A stretch of 64,000 nucleotides of DNA, taken from the NCBI GenBank assembly GCA_029266635.1, contig JAQSWM010000004.1, forward strand, positions 248,001 to 312,000, given 5' to 3'. Positions 17,316 to 26,003 of this stretch are shown in pieces (position 1 is the first letter of the stretch; every line of letters begins with the position of its first letter). A model generated the notes under the pieces. It had not been told where the DNA came from, did not search any database, and worked only from the letters and a program-made list of their open reading frames with translations. Both the position numbers and the translations under genes were made by a program. This DNA comes from Sphingobacteriaceae bacterium. GTDB lineage: Bacteria > Bacteroidota > Bacteroidia > Sphingobacteriales > Sphingobacteriaceae.

Positions 17316-18390
17316 ATGCAGGAAAAAACGGCTAAACACGCGGTCATAAACCCAACCAATTATGAGCAAATCGATACCATTCGTATTATCACGATTTGTT
17401 TCATCATTTGGGGACACAGCCTTCTTGGCTGGGAAAGGCAGGTGAATACAGGATTGTTCAACAGCTATCTGACCACTGTTGTGTATCAATCGGGCAAGAT
17501 TAGCACCGTTGTATTTTTCGTGGTTTCCGGTTTTCTTATCAGGAACAGGCTGAGCGATTATACGCTTGGAAGCTATTTTGTAGAACGGTTTCCAAAAGTC
17601 TATTTGCCGTGGATGCTGTTCATGGCTCTCTTTCTAGTCCTTGGGATTATCCAGCAAATGCCGACGTTGAGGTTGCTGCAAGAAAATAAGTTCCGTGAGA
17701 TCTTCGTAGATATTTATAATCTAATAGTCGGAATTCTCTTTTATACGTCGTATTGGTTTATTACAACGTATGCTGTGTCGATGGCGTTATTAGTCATCTT
17801 TCAAAAGCATTCAGAAAAGCTTTGGATGGGATGTCTTCTGGGTGCAATAACCCTTTTTTATGCGATAAACTTGTATTATCAGTGGGTTCCAGCCAACCAT
17901 GGCAAGGCGCTCTTTGGTTACGTTTTTTACATCTGGATAGGTTTTCAGATCAGAAAAAGGTTTGAACGTTTAAATGCCTTTTTGGAAAGTGCGCCATGGC
18001 TGGTGATGCTAACCATCCTTTTGATCCTATTTTTTCTGAGTTGCCTGGAAGGCCGCACACTATCCGCTTTGGGTTGTGTAGACCCGTATGCATCTAACAG
18101 GATTACAAATAGCCTTTTTTCAATAGTGCTCTTTGGCGCCTTGTTGAAGATGGGCAGTGTAAAATGGATGAATGACTTACAGCCGCGAAAGCTTGTATTC
18201 GGAGTATTTCTTCTGCACAATATCGTTGTTTTTGAGGGTAAGGCATTTGCAACAGCCTTCTTACCCGGATGTCTTTCAAATCATCTTTTTTCTTTTCATT
18301 ACGATTGTAACATTTGCTATCGCGAACGGAATAGCAAACTCCAGGTACAGATGGGTAATGGGACTGCAACGGCAGCTGGTTAAAACGTAG
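17316..18390 (+). pseudogene. Acyltransferase-3 family membrane protein with a 3' frameshift
   Basis: The frame from 17316 encodes an acyltransferase-3 type integral membrane protein with about ten hydrophobic helices. Near the start is YEQIDTIRIITICFIIWGHS, whose His belongs to the catalytic region of OafA/WecH-like O-acyltransferases, which acetylate or succinylate surface glycans. After FLLHNIVVFEGKAFATAF the frame turns into a polar, Cys-containing tail ending at 18383. The +1 frame instead continues YPDVFQIIFFLFITIVTFA, an excellent last membrane helix, and stops at 18390. One extra T at about 18259-18261 explains this. It may be a sequencing error, or a recent mutation that spoils the last helix. 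The upstream part is intact. Confidence 0.7.
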
Positions 18391-18443
18391 TCAAAGCTTA
18401 GAAACTTTCTGTAATACCAACCAACTACTTAGCTCAAATAATT

Positions 18444-19151
18444 TTACTTGGGAACGTGCACTTTTTGCTTCTTCCGCACAATCTGATAGCTCACACTTAT
18501 CATCATGTTGTTTTTGTCGTTGCTTCCCGCCAGGCTGTAATTGTAGTTATTCACCCAACCTGCTTGTAGCGTTACCGCAGGAGAAAACACATATCCCAAA
18601 GATGCAGAAGCCCTGTTGCGCTCAAAGTTAGGCTGGCGATTGTTCAGGAAGATCTCATCGTAAATTGAAAAGAACACAGTTCTTGGCACTACGGTGGCAT
18701 TGTTCAGCGGAACAGTTGCATTCAGGCGATATCTCAGCCTGTTTCGATACACCCTATTTACCCATCGTTGTTCCACCCGGTAGCGGTGTTCAAACTTAAT
18801 GCGGCTTAATTGCTGAGTAAACACCAGTTGTTCCCACACACGGTTCTCTGTACTGAGCGGATCTTGGCCAAAGTCGTTGATATTATAGGTTGTGTACCGC
18901 CCAGCACCCAACAGCACCGAGGCATTTGCGCTAAGGGCATAACCCGCCCCTGCCTTAAATTCGGTGTAAAAAGGTTTGCTGAAAAACACTTCATTAGTGC
19001 GAAGCTGTGCTTCAAAAAACCCACCGAAACGATGTTCCATATTGGTTGGCAGCACAATAGTAGCAACGGCTATAGTCCCGGTTTTGCGGGCCTGGCAATA
19101 TAACTTCACTGGAAAAAGAGAAAATGCTAAAACTATGAGGGTGCGGTACAT
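18444..19151 (-). CDS. DUF2490 outer-membrane-type protein
   Basis: This 235-residue exported protein belongs to the DUF2490 group, predicted small outer-membrane beta-barrels of Bacteroidota and relatives. The start at 19151 gives a clean signal peptide (MYRTLIVLAFSLFPVKLYC, cleaved near QARK); a longer frame to 19217 would run over the promoter. Alternating aromatic/polar strands are seen throughout, including FEHRYRVEQRWVN, RLRYRLNATVPL, and the family-like FFSIYDEIFLN and VTLQAGWVNNYNYS segments. The C-terminal strand ends in ISVSYQIV. A good promoter precedes it. Function is unknown; nothing nearby suggests a substrate. Confidence 0.78.
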   Translation of the reverse strand: MYRTLIVLAFSLFPVKLYCQARKTGTIAVATIVLPTNMEHRFGGFFEAQLRTNEVFFSKPFYTEFKAGAGYALSANASVLLGAGRYTTYNINDFGQDPLSTENRVWEQLVFTQQLSRIKFEHRYRVEQRWVNRVYRNRLRYRLNATVPLNNATVVPRTVFFSIYDEIFLNNRQPNFERNRASASLGYVFSPAVTLQAGWVNNYNYSLAGSNDKNNMMISVSYQIVRKKQKVHVPK

Positions 19152-19173
19152 GGCCTGGGCTTTAATGTCAAAA

Positions 19174-19206
19174 CAAATGTAAATAATAGTGGTTGGCTTT
19201 GACAAA
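19174..19206 (-). promoter_or_regulatory. Bacteroidota-type promoter for the DUF2490 gene
   Basis: On the minus strand TTTG (19206-19203) is followed after 21 bases by TACATTTG (19181-19174). Both elements match consensus. It fixes the DUF2490 start at 19151 rather than 19217. Confidence 0.6.
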
Positions 19207-19233
19207 TAAACGGACAAATTTATCCGTTTATTT
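19204..19233 (-). terminator. AU-rich stem-loop at the end of cvfB
   Basis: An 11-bp perfect inverted repeat AAATAAACGGA/TCCGTTTATTT (19204-19214 with 19223-19233) with an 8-base loop begins inside the cvfB stop codon. It overlaps the -33 element of the DUF2490 promoter, so termination and new initiation would meet here. Confidence 0.5.
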
Positions 19234-20065
19234 AATTATTAACCAGTCGGATCTCAAAATCAGAGATCTCAATTAATCTTTCCTTGTATAACATGCCTGA
19301 AATCTTCTTGAATGCCTTTTTGCTCATCTTCAGTTGTTCGTGGATCTCTTCTGGCGAGCTTTTATCGCCGAAAGGCAATACGCCTCCGCTCCTTTTCAAC
19401 AACTCGAGCAGTTCATCTTTTGAACCAAGGATAAAACCAAACCCCTGCTGGCGCAGAGTCAGGTCAATGAGGTTGCTGTCTTCTCTGATCTTTTTAACAT
19501 ATCCCGAACAGGTTTGGCCAACTTCCAGGTCTTCATAAACTTCATCGCGATAGAGCAGCCCGATATGCTTGTTGTTAATAATAGCGCTGTAGCCCAAATC
19601 GCTTATCTCACTGATCAAGAGGCTCACCTCCTCGCCCACTTCAAGCCCGACCGGGTCTCTATCAATGTGATCATCAAGCCAGGTTGTAGCGGTGAGCTTG
19701 CCGTCAATTTTATCGAGATAAACGTAAACTACGTAGCTTTTGCCCGCCATCAATGGTTGGCGTTGGTTCAGGGGAATGAAAATATCTTTGTCAATTCCAA
19801 GATCCAGGAATGCGCCATTGTCGGTTTTTGCCACAACTTTCAGGAAAGCAAAATCGCCGGCGCAGGCATGCGGACGTTTGGTGGTGGCAATTGTTTCGCC
19901 TTCTTTGTTCTGATACACAAAGACAAAAAGATCATCGCCAATTTCAACCGGCTTGGTTATCTGGTGTTCGGGAAGAAGCACCTCTTCCGTGCCATCGCTC
20001 AGGATTATGCCTTCTGCGGCAGTGCGGACCGCTTTAAGCGAATTGTAAGTACCGGCTTGTATCAT
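19232..20065 (-). CDS. cvfB: CvfB-like S1-domain RNA-binding protein
   Basis: This 277-residue cytoplasmic protein matches the CvfB/YitL family: S1-like OB folds followed by a winged-helix domain. The first S1-like units span about residues 1-145, with the GAFLDLGIDKDIFIPLNQ motif (about 84-101) that is diagnostic for the family; a further S1 unit covers about 145-215 (GYSAIINNKHIGLLYRDEVYEDL and VGQTCSGYVKKIREDS), and the C-terminal winged helix follows with HEQLKMSKKAFKKISGMLYKE. CvfB binds RNA and influences virulence factor expression in Staphylococcus; its role in Bacteroidota is not established. A TATCTTTG -7-like box lies only 4 bases upstream of the ATG (20077-20070), without a clear -33 element. 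Confidence 0.85.
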   Translation of the reverse strand: MIQAGTYNSLKAVRTAAEGIILSDGTEEVLLPEHQITKPVEIGDDLFVFVYQNKEGETIATTKRPHACAGDFAFLKVVAKTDNGAFLDLGIDKDIFIPLNQRQPLMAGKSYVVYVYLDKIDGKLTATTWLDDHIDRDPVGLEVGEEVSLLISEISDLGYSAIINNKHIGLLYRDEVYEDLEVGQTCSGYVKKIREDSNLIDLTLRQQGFGFILGSKDELLELLKRSGGVLPFGDKSSPEEIHEQLKMSKKAFKKISGMLYKERLIEISDFEIRLVNN

Positions 20066-20098
20066 CCGGCAAAGATAGAGCTTCTTTCTAAGATGAGG

Positions 20099-21301
20099 CT
20101 ACTGAGGAATCACGATCTCAAACTCAGCACCTTGGTTGGGACTGGAATGGATAGACATGGTCCCGTTCAGTGAGTCCACAAGATGCTTGACCAGTGCCAG
20201 TCCAAAGCCATAGCCCTTTTCACCACTAGTGCCTGACGTACTCGAAGCATCTCCGGAAAGGATGTAGCTAATCTTCTCGTCTGTTAAGCCTACGCCGGAA
20301 TCTTTGACGGAAATATGAAGCACTTGTGGCTGTTTGTCTACATCCAGATTTAGGTTCACCTCTACAAATCCACCAACAGGCGTGAATTTAATTGAATTGG
20401 ATATGAGGTTGCCCGTAATCTGCAACAGCTTATTTTTGGAAAGTGGGATGTTTTCAGTTTTTGCGCTTGTGCTGATTGAAAATTTAATATTCTTGTTAAT
20501 AGCCTGTGGACGGTACAATTTCTCAAGCTTTTCTTTAAATGTGGCGAGGCTGAGCTGATGGCTCATAAGCCCGGAATCCTTTTTCTCTACCTTATCGTCA
20601 GCCCTTAATATTTCATCAGCGAGCTCCAGGATAGAATTACCGCTTTTATAGATGAGGTTAAACACTTCCATAACTTCATCCATGTTTGTATCATTTCCTT
20701 CGCTGATCATCTGCGACAAGCCAATGATACCCCCGAGCGGGCTTCTTATGTCGTGTGCAACCTTCTTCTGAGCATCTCTCAACTCAATTAATTTACGCTT
20801 GAGTTCTTCGATAACCCTCAATGAACGCAGGCGGTTTACAATTTCATTCGCGATGATTTTTAGAAGTTCTATTTTCTCGGGATCAAGTTCCTTTTCTCCG
20901 CCATCAAGCACGCACAATGCGCCGAGGCTAAGGCCACTTCGGGTGCGGAGCGGAATTCCAAAATAGTACCTGAGCGACAGGTTTCCGGATACGTAGAACT
21001 TATCTTTAAACCGCTCATCCAGCCTCAGATCTTTCACTTCAAAGGGCTGGTCGTCTAACATGGTGTACTGGCACACGGAATCTTCACGAGGCATTTGTTC
21101 AAGGTCAAGCCCGAAGGAAGAAATTGACCACTGTGTGTAAGAATCTATCAGGTTCACCAGGGATATCTCGGTTCCGGCCACACGTGCAGCGAGGCGGGTG
21201 AGGTCCGTGAAATTGTTTTGCAGGTCTGAATAATCCAGATCCAGGTCTGCAAGAGCTGAGATCCGTTGTTCTTCGTTTGATGCGCTTACAATTAAGTCCA
21301 T
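20099..21301 (-). CDS. Soluble GAF-domain sensor histidine kinase
   Basis: This 400-residue protein is a cytoplasmic two-component kinase. An N-terminal GAF domain (about residues 1-160) carries the EDSVCQYTM and YYFGIPLRT segments common in GAF-kinases of this phylum. A HisKA helix follows with the phospho-accepting His at about 183 (VAHDIRSPLGG). The HATPase domain has the N box (TGNLISNSIKFTP), the G1 box (VKDSGVGLT) and the G2 box (GYGFGLALVK). The start at 21301 was chosen over 21388 because the upstream 29 residues form a lone hydrophobic stretch with no family counterpart and lie in the promoter region. There is no partner regulator next to it, so it is an orphan kinase. Confidence 0.82.
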   Translation of the reverse strand: MDLIVSASNEEQRISALADLDLDYSDLQNNFTDLTRLAARVAGTEISLVNLIDSYTQWSISSFGLDLEQMPREDSVCQYTMLDDQPFEVKDLRLDERFKDKFYVSGNLSLRYYFGIPLRTRSGLSLGALCVLDGGEKELDPEKIELLKIIANEIVNRLRSLRVIEELKRKLIELRDAQKKVAHDIRSPLGGIIGLSQMISEGNDTNMDEVMEVFNLIYKSGNSILELADEILRADDKVEKKDSGLMSHQLSLATFKEKLEKLYRPQAINKNIKFSISTSAKTENIPLSKNKLLQITGNLISNSIKFTPVGGFVEVNLNLDVDKQPQVLHISVKDSGVGLTDEKISYILSGDASSTSGTSGEKGYGFGLALVKHLVDSLNGTMSIHSSPNQGAEFEIVIPQ

Positions 21302-21439
21302 AAGTGAAAAAATCCAAACAGCAATACTAAACATTGAAAATGGCAAATGATACTTTATTGCATACCGAATGTTAATGTTTGTTAACAAATGCTGTAGCCA
21401 GGAAATTACTTATAGTTTAGCTTTACCTAAACCAAACTT

Positions 21440-24217
21440 ATGAGGACGTTTTTTTTCACGTCGGCACTCTGCTTTTTTTGCGTGCTCTCCTTTGCACAAA
21501 CACCTTACTCCATAAAAGGCCTGGTTGCTGATACAGCATCAAACATTAAGCTGCAGAATGCTACAGTGAGCGTGCTAAACGCAAAGGATTCAACTCTGTT
21601 TAAATTCACACGAGTAAATTCAGCAGGGACTTTCGGCATTGAAAATTTCAAGCCTGGCAACTTCATCTTACTGGTTACCTATCCCGATTACGTGGATTAT
21701 GTGGAGCATTTCAAACTTGACTCTACTGCAAAGACGCGTGACTTTGGTAAGCTGAATCTCTTTCTAAAATCCCGCCTTCTGGCAGATGTCATTGTAAAAG
21801 GAACCATTGCTGCCATAAAGATTAAAGGCGATACCACAGAGTTTAATGCCGCGGCTTACAAGATACAGCCGAATTCCAACGTGGAAGATCTGCTGAAACA
21901 GCTTCCGGGAATTCAGATCGATAAGGACGGCAAGATAACGGCGCAAGGGCAAACTGTTACAAAAGTGCTGGTAGATGGAGAGGAGTTTTTTGGCGATGAC
22001 CCTACCCTCGTAACCAAAAACCTCCGTGGCGACATGGTGGACAAGGTGCAGCTCTTTGATAAAAAAAGTGACCAGGCAACCTTCACGGGCATTGATGATG
22101 GCGAGAAAACCAAAACTTTGAACATCAAACTCAAGGAAGATAAGAAGAATGGCTATTTCGGGAAGGTAGATGCCGGGGGCTCAACTGACGATTACTTTCA
22201 GGGGCAAGGGATGTTCAATGCGTTTAAGGCGAAGAAGAAGTTTTCGGCATATGGCACTTCGGCAAACACGGGCAAGACGGGGCTGAGCTGGCAGGACAAC
22301 AATAAATACGGATCGTCAGAAGGTGTTCAGGTTGATGTCGGTGGAATTTATATCACGAACTCGGGCGATGATCTTGAATCCTGGGGCGGCAATTACAATG
22401 GCCAAGGCATTCCTCTTGCAAACACTGGCGGTATGCACTACGATGCCAGATGGAACAACGACAAGCAAACCATCAATAGTAACTACAAAATTGGTTCCCT
22501 GGGGGTAACGGGAACAAGTAATAACCAATATCAAAGCAATCTACCTACCGGGATATTAAATAGCAATTCTGACCGTGTTTCCGACAACTTCGTATTCAGA
22601 CAAAAGCTTGATGCCATGTATGAGATAAAACTCGATACAACATCTACCTTGAAGTTTACAGTCGATGGCACTTTGAAGAATACCCGCACAAATGAAAAAT
22701 ACCTGACGGGCACTTTTCGTGGCGATAATACAAGGCAAAACGAGGGCGGCCGGACTATAGACAATGATGGGAATCAACGGTTATTCAATGCAAGTGTGTT
22801 GTGGACAAAGAAACTAAAGAAACCCGGCCGCACACTATCGTGGAGCTTAACCGAGGCTATGAACGAAAACGACAGCAAGGGCTACCTGAATTCAAATACA
22901 AGTTTTTACAACACGCTTGGAAGCCTCGACAGCACCCGTTCAGTAAACCAATATAAAACATCAAACGTAAAAAGCAACCTCCTCAATTCGAACATTACCT
23001 ATACAGAGCCTATCACAAAGGCTCTTTCTGTAGTCTTCAACTATGGTATAAACGTAAATAACGGTGCCTCCGACTGGCAATCATTCAACCAGTCGGCATC
23101 CGGAGAATATGATCAGCTTGACGCCGCTTATAGCAACAATTTTGAGCTGAACCAGCTTTCCAACCAGGTTGGGGCAATTTTTAACTACAAGAAAAATAAA
23201 ACGATCATAAATGTAGGATCTAAAGTAACTGATGTGCATTTCAATCAACACGATGTCAATTCAAATAGCGACTTCAAAAGAAACTTCATCAACTGGTCGC
23301 CACAAGCTTCTTATCAGTATAAATTTTCGCAACAGAGGTCACTTCGCCTGGGATACAACGGCTATACCACTCAGCCAAACATCAATCAAATACAGCCGGT
23401 GAGGGTAAATACAGATCCGTTAAACATTACATTAGGCAATCCTGACCTCAGCCCCGCTTTTGGCAACCGCATTAATGCAAGTTACAGTTCTTACAAAGTG
23501 CTTAGCAGCGAAAACCTCAACTTTGGCGGATCGTATACTGTAACCTTTAATCAGATTGTAAGCAGCAGAACAATAGATGCGGGCGGCAAAAGCACCTATC
23601 AATCCATCAATCTTTCTGACAAGAAGCCCTTTGGATACAATGGATATATGTATTATGGGAAGAAGATCAAGAAGCTTGATTTCCTTGTCGGCCTGGAGGG
23701 AGGTGTATATGGAAGCACCTTCTACAGCTATGTGAACAACCTCCTAAATACACAGCAAAATTCCAATTATTACCTCAATTTGAATATGGGGAAGTACAAA
23801 GAGAAGAAGTATTCTTTCAATGCTTATTTTGGCCCCAACTTTAATAACAGCAGTTCTTCAATAAGCAAACAGCTCAATAATAACGGCGTTGGATGGGATG
23901 GCAATGGATCGTTAACTGTTTACCTTCCGGGCAAACTGGAAATCGGTACAACCGCAAATTACCAGCTTCGCAAAAAAACACAGGCATTTGACACTGACCT
24001 TGAACGCCTGATAATCAACAGCTCTCTTAGCAAAAAATTCCTCAAGAAGGAAAATCTAAAGCTGTCGGTATCCGGCAACGATCTGTTGAACCAGAACATT
24101 GGCATTAACCGAAGTGCTTTTAGCAGCAGCAGTTTCACAACAATTAAACGCTATTATTTACTCTCCCTCACCTGGGATTTTAATAAAATGGGCGGAACAC
24201 CACCCAAAACACCATAA
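21440..24217 (+). CDS. TonB-plug outer-membrane beta-barrel protein with CarboxypepD-like N-domain
   Basis: This 925-residue protein is an outer-membrane barrel of the OMP_b-brl_3 type. Order: signal peptide (1-19, ending SFAQ), a carboxypeptidase-regulatory-like beta-sandwich (about 23-110) and a plug-like domain (about 115-235) with the diagnostic VEDLLKQLPGIQID and KVLVDGEEFFGDDP motifs. A long barrel follows, finishing with the strand LLSLTWDFNKMG. It lacks a classic TonB box, as is usual for this family. The partner gene for a GLPGLI protein follows after one base. The pair is common in Bacteroidota, and its transported or secreted substrate is unknown. This is not a SusC gene and no SusD lies near. 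Confidence 0.85.
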   Translation: MRTFFFTSALCFFCVLSFAQTPYSIKGLVADTASNIKLQNATVSVLNAKDSTLFKFTRVNSAGTFGIENFKPGNFILLVTYPDYVDYVEHFKLDSTAKTRDFGKLNLFLKSRLLADVIVKGTIAAIKIKGDTTEFNAAAYKIQPNSNVEDLLKQLPGIQIDKDGKITAQGQTVTKVLVDGEEFFGDDPTLVTKNLRGDMVDKVQLFDKKSDQATFTGIDDGEKTKTLNIKLKEDKKNGYFGKVDAGGSTDDYFQGQGMFNAFKAKKKFSAYGTSANTGKTGLSWQDNNKYGSSEGVQVDVGGIYITNSGDDLESWGGNYNGQGIPLANTGGMHYDARWNNDKQTINSNYKIGSLGVTGTSNNQYQSNLPTGILNSNSDRVSDNFVFRQKLDAMYEIKLDTTSTLKFTVDGTLKNTRTNEKYLTGTFRGDNTRQNEGGRTIDNDGNQRLFNASVLWTKKLKKPGRTLSWSLTEAMNENDSKGYLNSNTSFYNTLGSLDSTRSVNQYKTSNVKSNLLNSNITYTEPITKALSVVFNYGINVNNGASDWQSFNQSASGEYDQLDAAYSNNFELNQLSNQVGAIFNYKKNKTIINVGSKVTDVHFNQHDVNSNSDFKRNFINWSPQASYQYKFSQQRSLRLGYNGYTTQPNINQIQPVRVNTDPLNITLGNPDLSPAFGNRINASYSSYKVLSSENLNFGGSYTVTFNQIVSSRTIDAGGKSTYQSINLSDKKPFGYNGYMYYGKKIKKLDFLVGLEGGVYGSTFYSYVNNLLNTQQNSNYYLNLNMGKYKEKKYSFNAYFGPNFNNSSSSISKQLNNNGVGWDGNGSLTVYLPGKLEIGTTANYQLRKKTQAFDTDLERLIINSSLSKKFLKKENLKLSVSGNDLLNQNIGINRSAFSSSSFTTIKRYYLLSLTWDFNKMGGTPPKTP

Positions 24218-24218
24218 C

Positions 24219-25001
24219 ATGAAATTCGCACAACTAATCCTCTCACTTTCAGGAATATTTATACTCACTGGCAATGTATCTGCGCAGCATGCCCGTTTCC
24301 CGACCAGCGGAGTAATTGAATTTGAAAAGAGCGTAAATATGCACGCCGTTATCAAAAAGGGAATTACAAAAGATAATGAAAGTTTCATGCAACAGGCGTT
24401 CGATCAGTATAAGAAGACTCAGCCTCAATTTCAGCTTTTGCAAAGCACGCTGACGTTTTCTAACAATAAGACGCTGTACAAACCTCAAGCAGTAGAAAAT
24501 GTGCAGCAGTCAGCCTTTTTTCGCAATGAGCCGGCGATTGCACAACCGAACATTATTTTAACCGATCTAACTTCTGGCACCAGCATCTGCCAGAAAACAA
24601 TTTACGACGAGATTTTTCTAGTGAGGGATAGTGTTAGAAAGATCACATGGAAGATAACAGATGAGACCCGCGACATTGCGGGTTATAACTGCCGCCGGGC
24701 AAACGCCATAATCATGGATTCTATTTATGTTGTAGCGTTTTACACAGATGAAATCCCGGTTTCTGGGGGTCCGGAAACGTTTACTGGATTGCCTGGCATG
24801 ATCTTGGGCGTAGCTCTGCCTCACGAAAACATGACCTGGTTTGCCAAACGCGTAATAGACAAACCTGTGCTGAGCAACGAGCTAGCGCCTCCCACAAAAG
24901 GCAAGCCCACAACAGTAGCCGGATTAAAGGAAACCATTAAAGCAGCTTTAAAAAGCTGGGGCAGTTACGCTCAATCTGCGTACAAGGCATTTCTCTTGTA
25001 G
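24219..25001 (+). CDS. GLPGLI family protein
   Basis: This 260-residue exported protein has the family signature GLPGMILGVALPHENMTWF (about residues 194-212 from this start). A signal peptide (MKFAQLILSLSGIFILTGNVSAQ) fixes the start at 24219; a longer frame from 24099 overlaps the upstream barrel gene. The protein begins with a GVIEFEKSVNMHAV strand, also typical. One base separates the stop of the TonB-plug gene and this ATG, so the two are translationally linked. GLPGLI proteins are small periplasmic or surface proteins of unknown function that almost always accompany such barrels. Confidence 0.85.
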   Translation: MKFAQLILSLSGIFILTGNVSAQHARFPTSGVIEFEKSVNMHAVIKKGITKDNESFMQQAFDQYKKTQPQFQLLQSTLTFSNNKTLYKPQAVENVQQSAFFRNEPAIAQPNIILTDLTSGTSICQKTIYDEIFLVRDSVRKITWKITDETRDIAGYNCRRANAIIMDSIYVVAFYTDEIPVSGGPETFTGLPGMILGVALPHENMTWFAKRVIDKPVLSNELAPPTKGKPTTVAGLKETIKAALKSWGSYAQSAYKAFLL

Positions 25002-25016
25002 TTTTAGTGTAGCACC

Positions 25017-25793
25017 TTATTTGTGAGAAAAGCTTTCTCTGTTATCAAACAAAAGAATATTTGACACAATCGCTATTGGATAAAAAAGTTGATAGTTAAA
25101 GATATTCTCCGGCAACTTTTGTCTCACCCAATTGTTGTCCAAGCGATCATATACCCTCGAAGAACCATAATAATTAAGGCTGTCTCTCGCTTCAGAATTG
25201 AAGGTAATCATATATTCCTTCTTCTTTGTTAAGAGATAATTAAGATCCAGAGCCGAAAAGTTGTGCAACTCCTCCCCCACCTTTAAAAATACGGGCTTTT
25301 CATCAATCAGGACATATGGCGATAATTGATGATGATCAGGTGCTGAATTGTAGTATGCCTTCATTATACTGTCCTGCTGGTGACGCACTTTACCTACACC
25401 CTGGTTGAAGCTCTTAGCCAAAGTATTAGGAGCATTGTAAGCAGGTGCATCTGTATCAAAATGAATAATTGTATTTCCTTGCCGTGTAGTGACGCCTCCC
25501 TTCACCGGCTGGTAGTATCGTTCTCTCATGACGTCAACTTCTCGCCAAATGGTATCCTGCTTTTCATATACATGTATGCCGGTTATCGCTGCAAAAAGCT
25601 GGAATTTAGGAAGATAGATATCTTTGCCTGTATGGTTAATGACTGAAGTAGTAAGCGCCAGCTCACCTATATTTCCGGTGTTCTCTTGATGCAGCAAATT
25701 TAGCCGCACCTCTATCGCTCCGGAACTTTCCTGCGCAGTTACAAAGCCGATTGATGTGCTTAAAAATAAAATGATGGTTAATGTTTTTTTCAT
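25017..25793 (-). CDS. Exported protein of unknown function (258 aa)
   Basis: No family is recognised. The product has a clear signal peptide (residues 1-20, MKKTLTIILFLSTSIGFVTA) and then a beta-rich domain starting with GAIEVRLNLL and LALTTSVINHTGKDIYLPK, which resembles an immunoglobulin-like strand pattern. The remainder is rich in Tyr, Asn and Asp with no transmembrane segment and only Lys/His-rich C-terminus. It is convergent with the GLPGLI gene (16 bp apart) and divergent from the MG2 gene. Periplasmic or surface location is inferred from the signal peptide alone. Confidence 0.6.
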   Translation of the reverse strand: MKKTLTIILFLSTSIGFVTAQESSGAIEVRLNLLHQENTGNIGELALTTSVINHTGKDIYLPKFQLFAAITGIHVYEKQDTIWREVDVMRERYYQPVKGGVTTRQGNTIIHFDTDAPAYNAPNTLAKSFNQGVGKVRHQQDSIMKAYYNSAPDHHQLSPYVLIDEKPVFLKVGEELHNFSALDLNYLLTKKKEYMITFNSEARDSLNYYGSSRVYDRLDNNWVRQKLPENIFNYQLFYPIAIVSNILLFDNRESFSHK

Positions 25794-26003
25794 TATACGG
25801 AGCTAAACAACCAAAAAATCGAAATAAGGACGCTTGGATGAAGTTATAAACTTTTCTAATAGCAAAACTTAGGCGTAATGTAGAAGTTAACAGCAAGTGA
25901 AAATAGCACATCCTCGCTAAAACCGTCAAAGAGCTTTACTGTAAACCATACGTTTTTATAAATTGCATCTTAAACGATACCAGCAACTTACTATTGATGG
26001 CCA

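Noticed and set aside
21440-25001. SusC/SusD-type utilisation pair
   Set aside because: The barrel is of the OMP_b-brl_3 type and its partner is GLPGLI, not SusD; no glycan enzymes accompany it.
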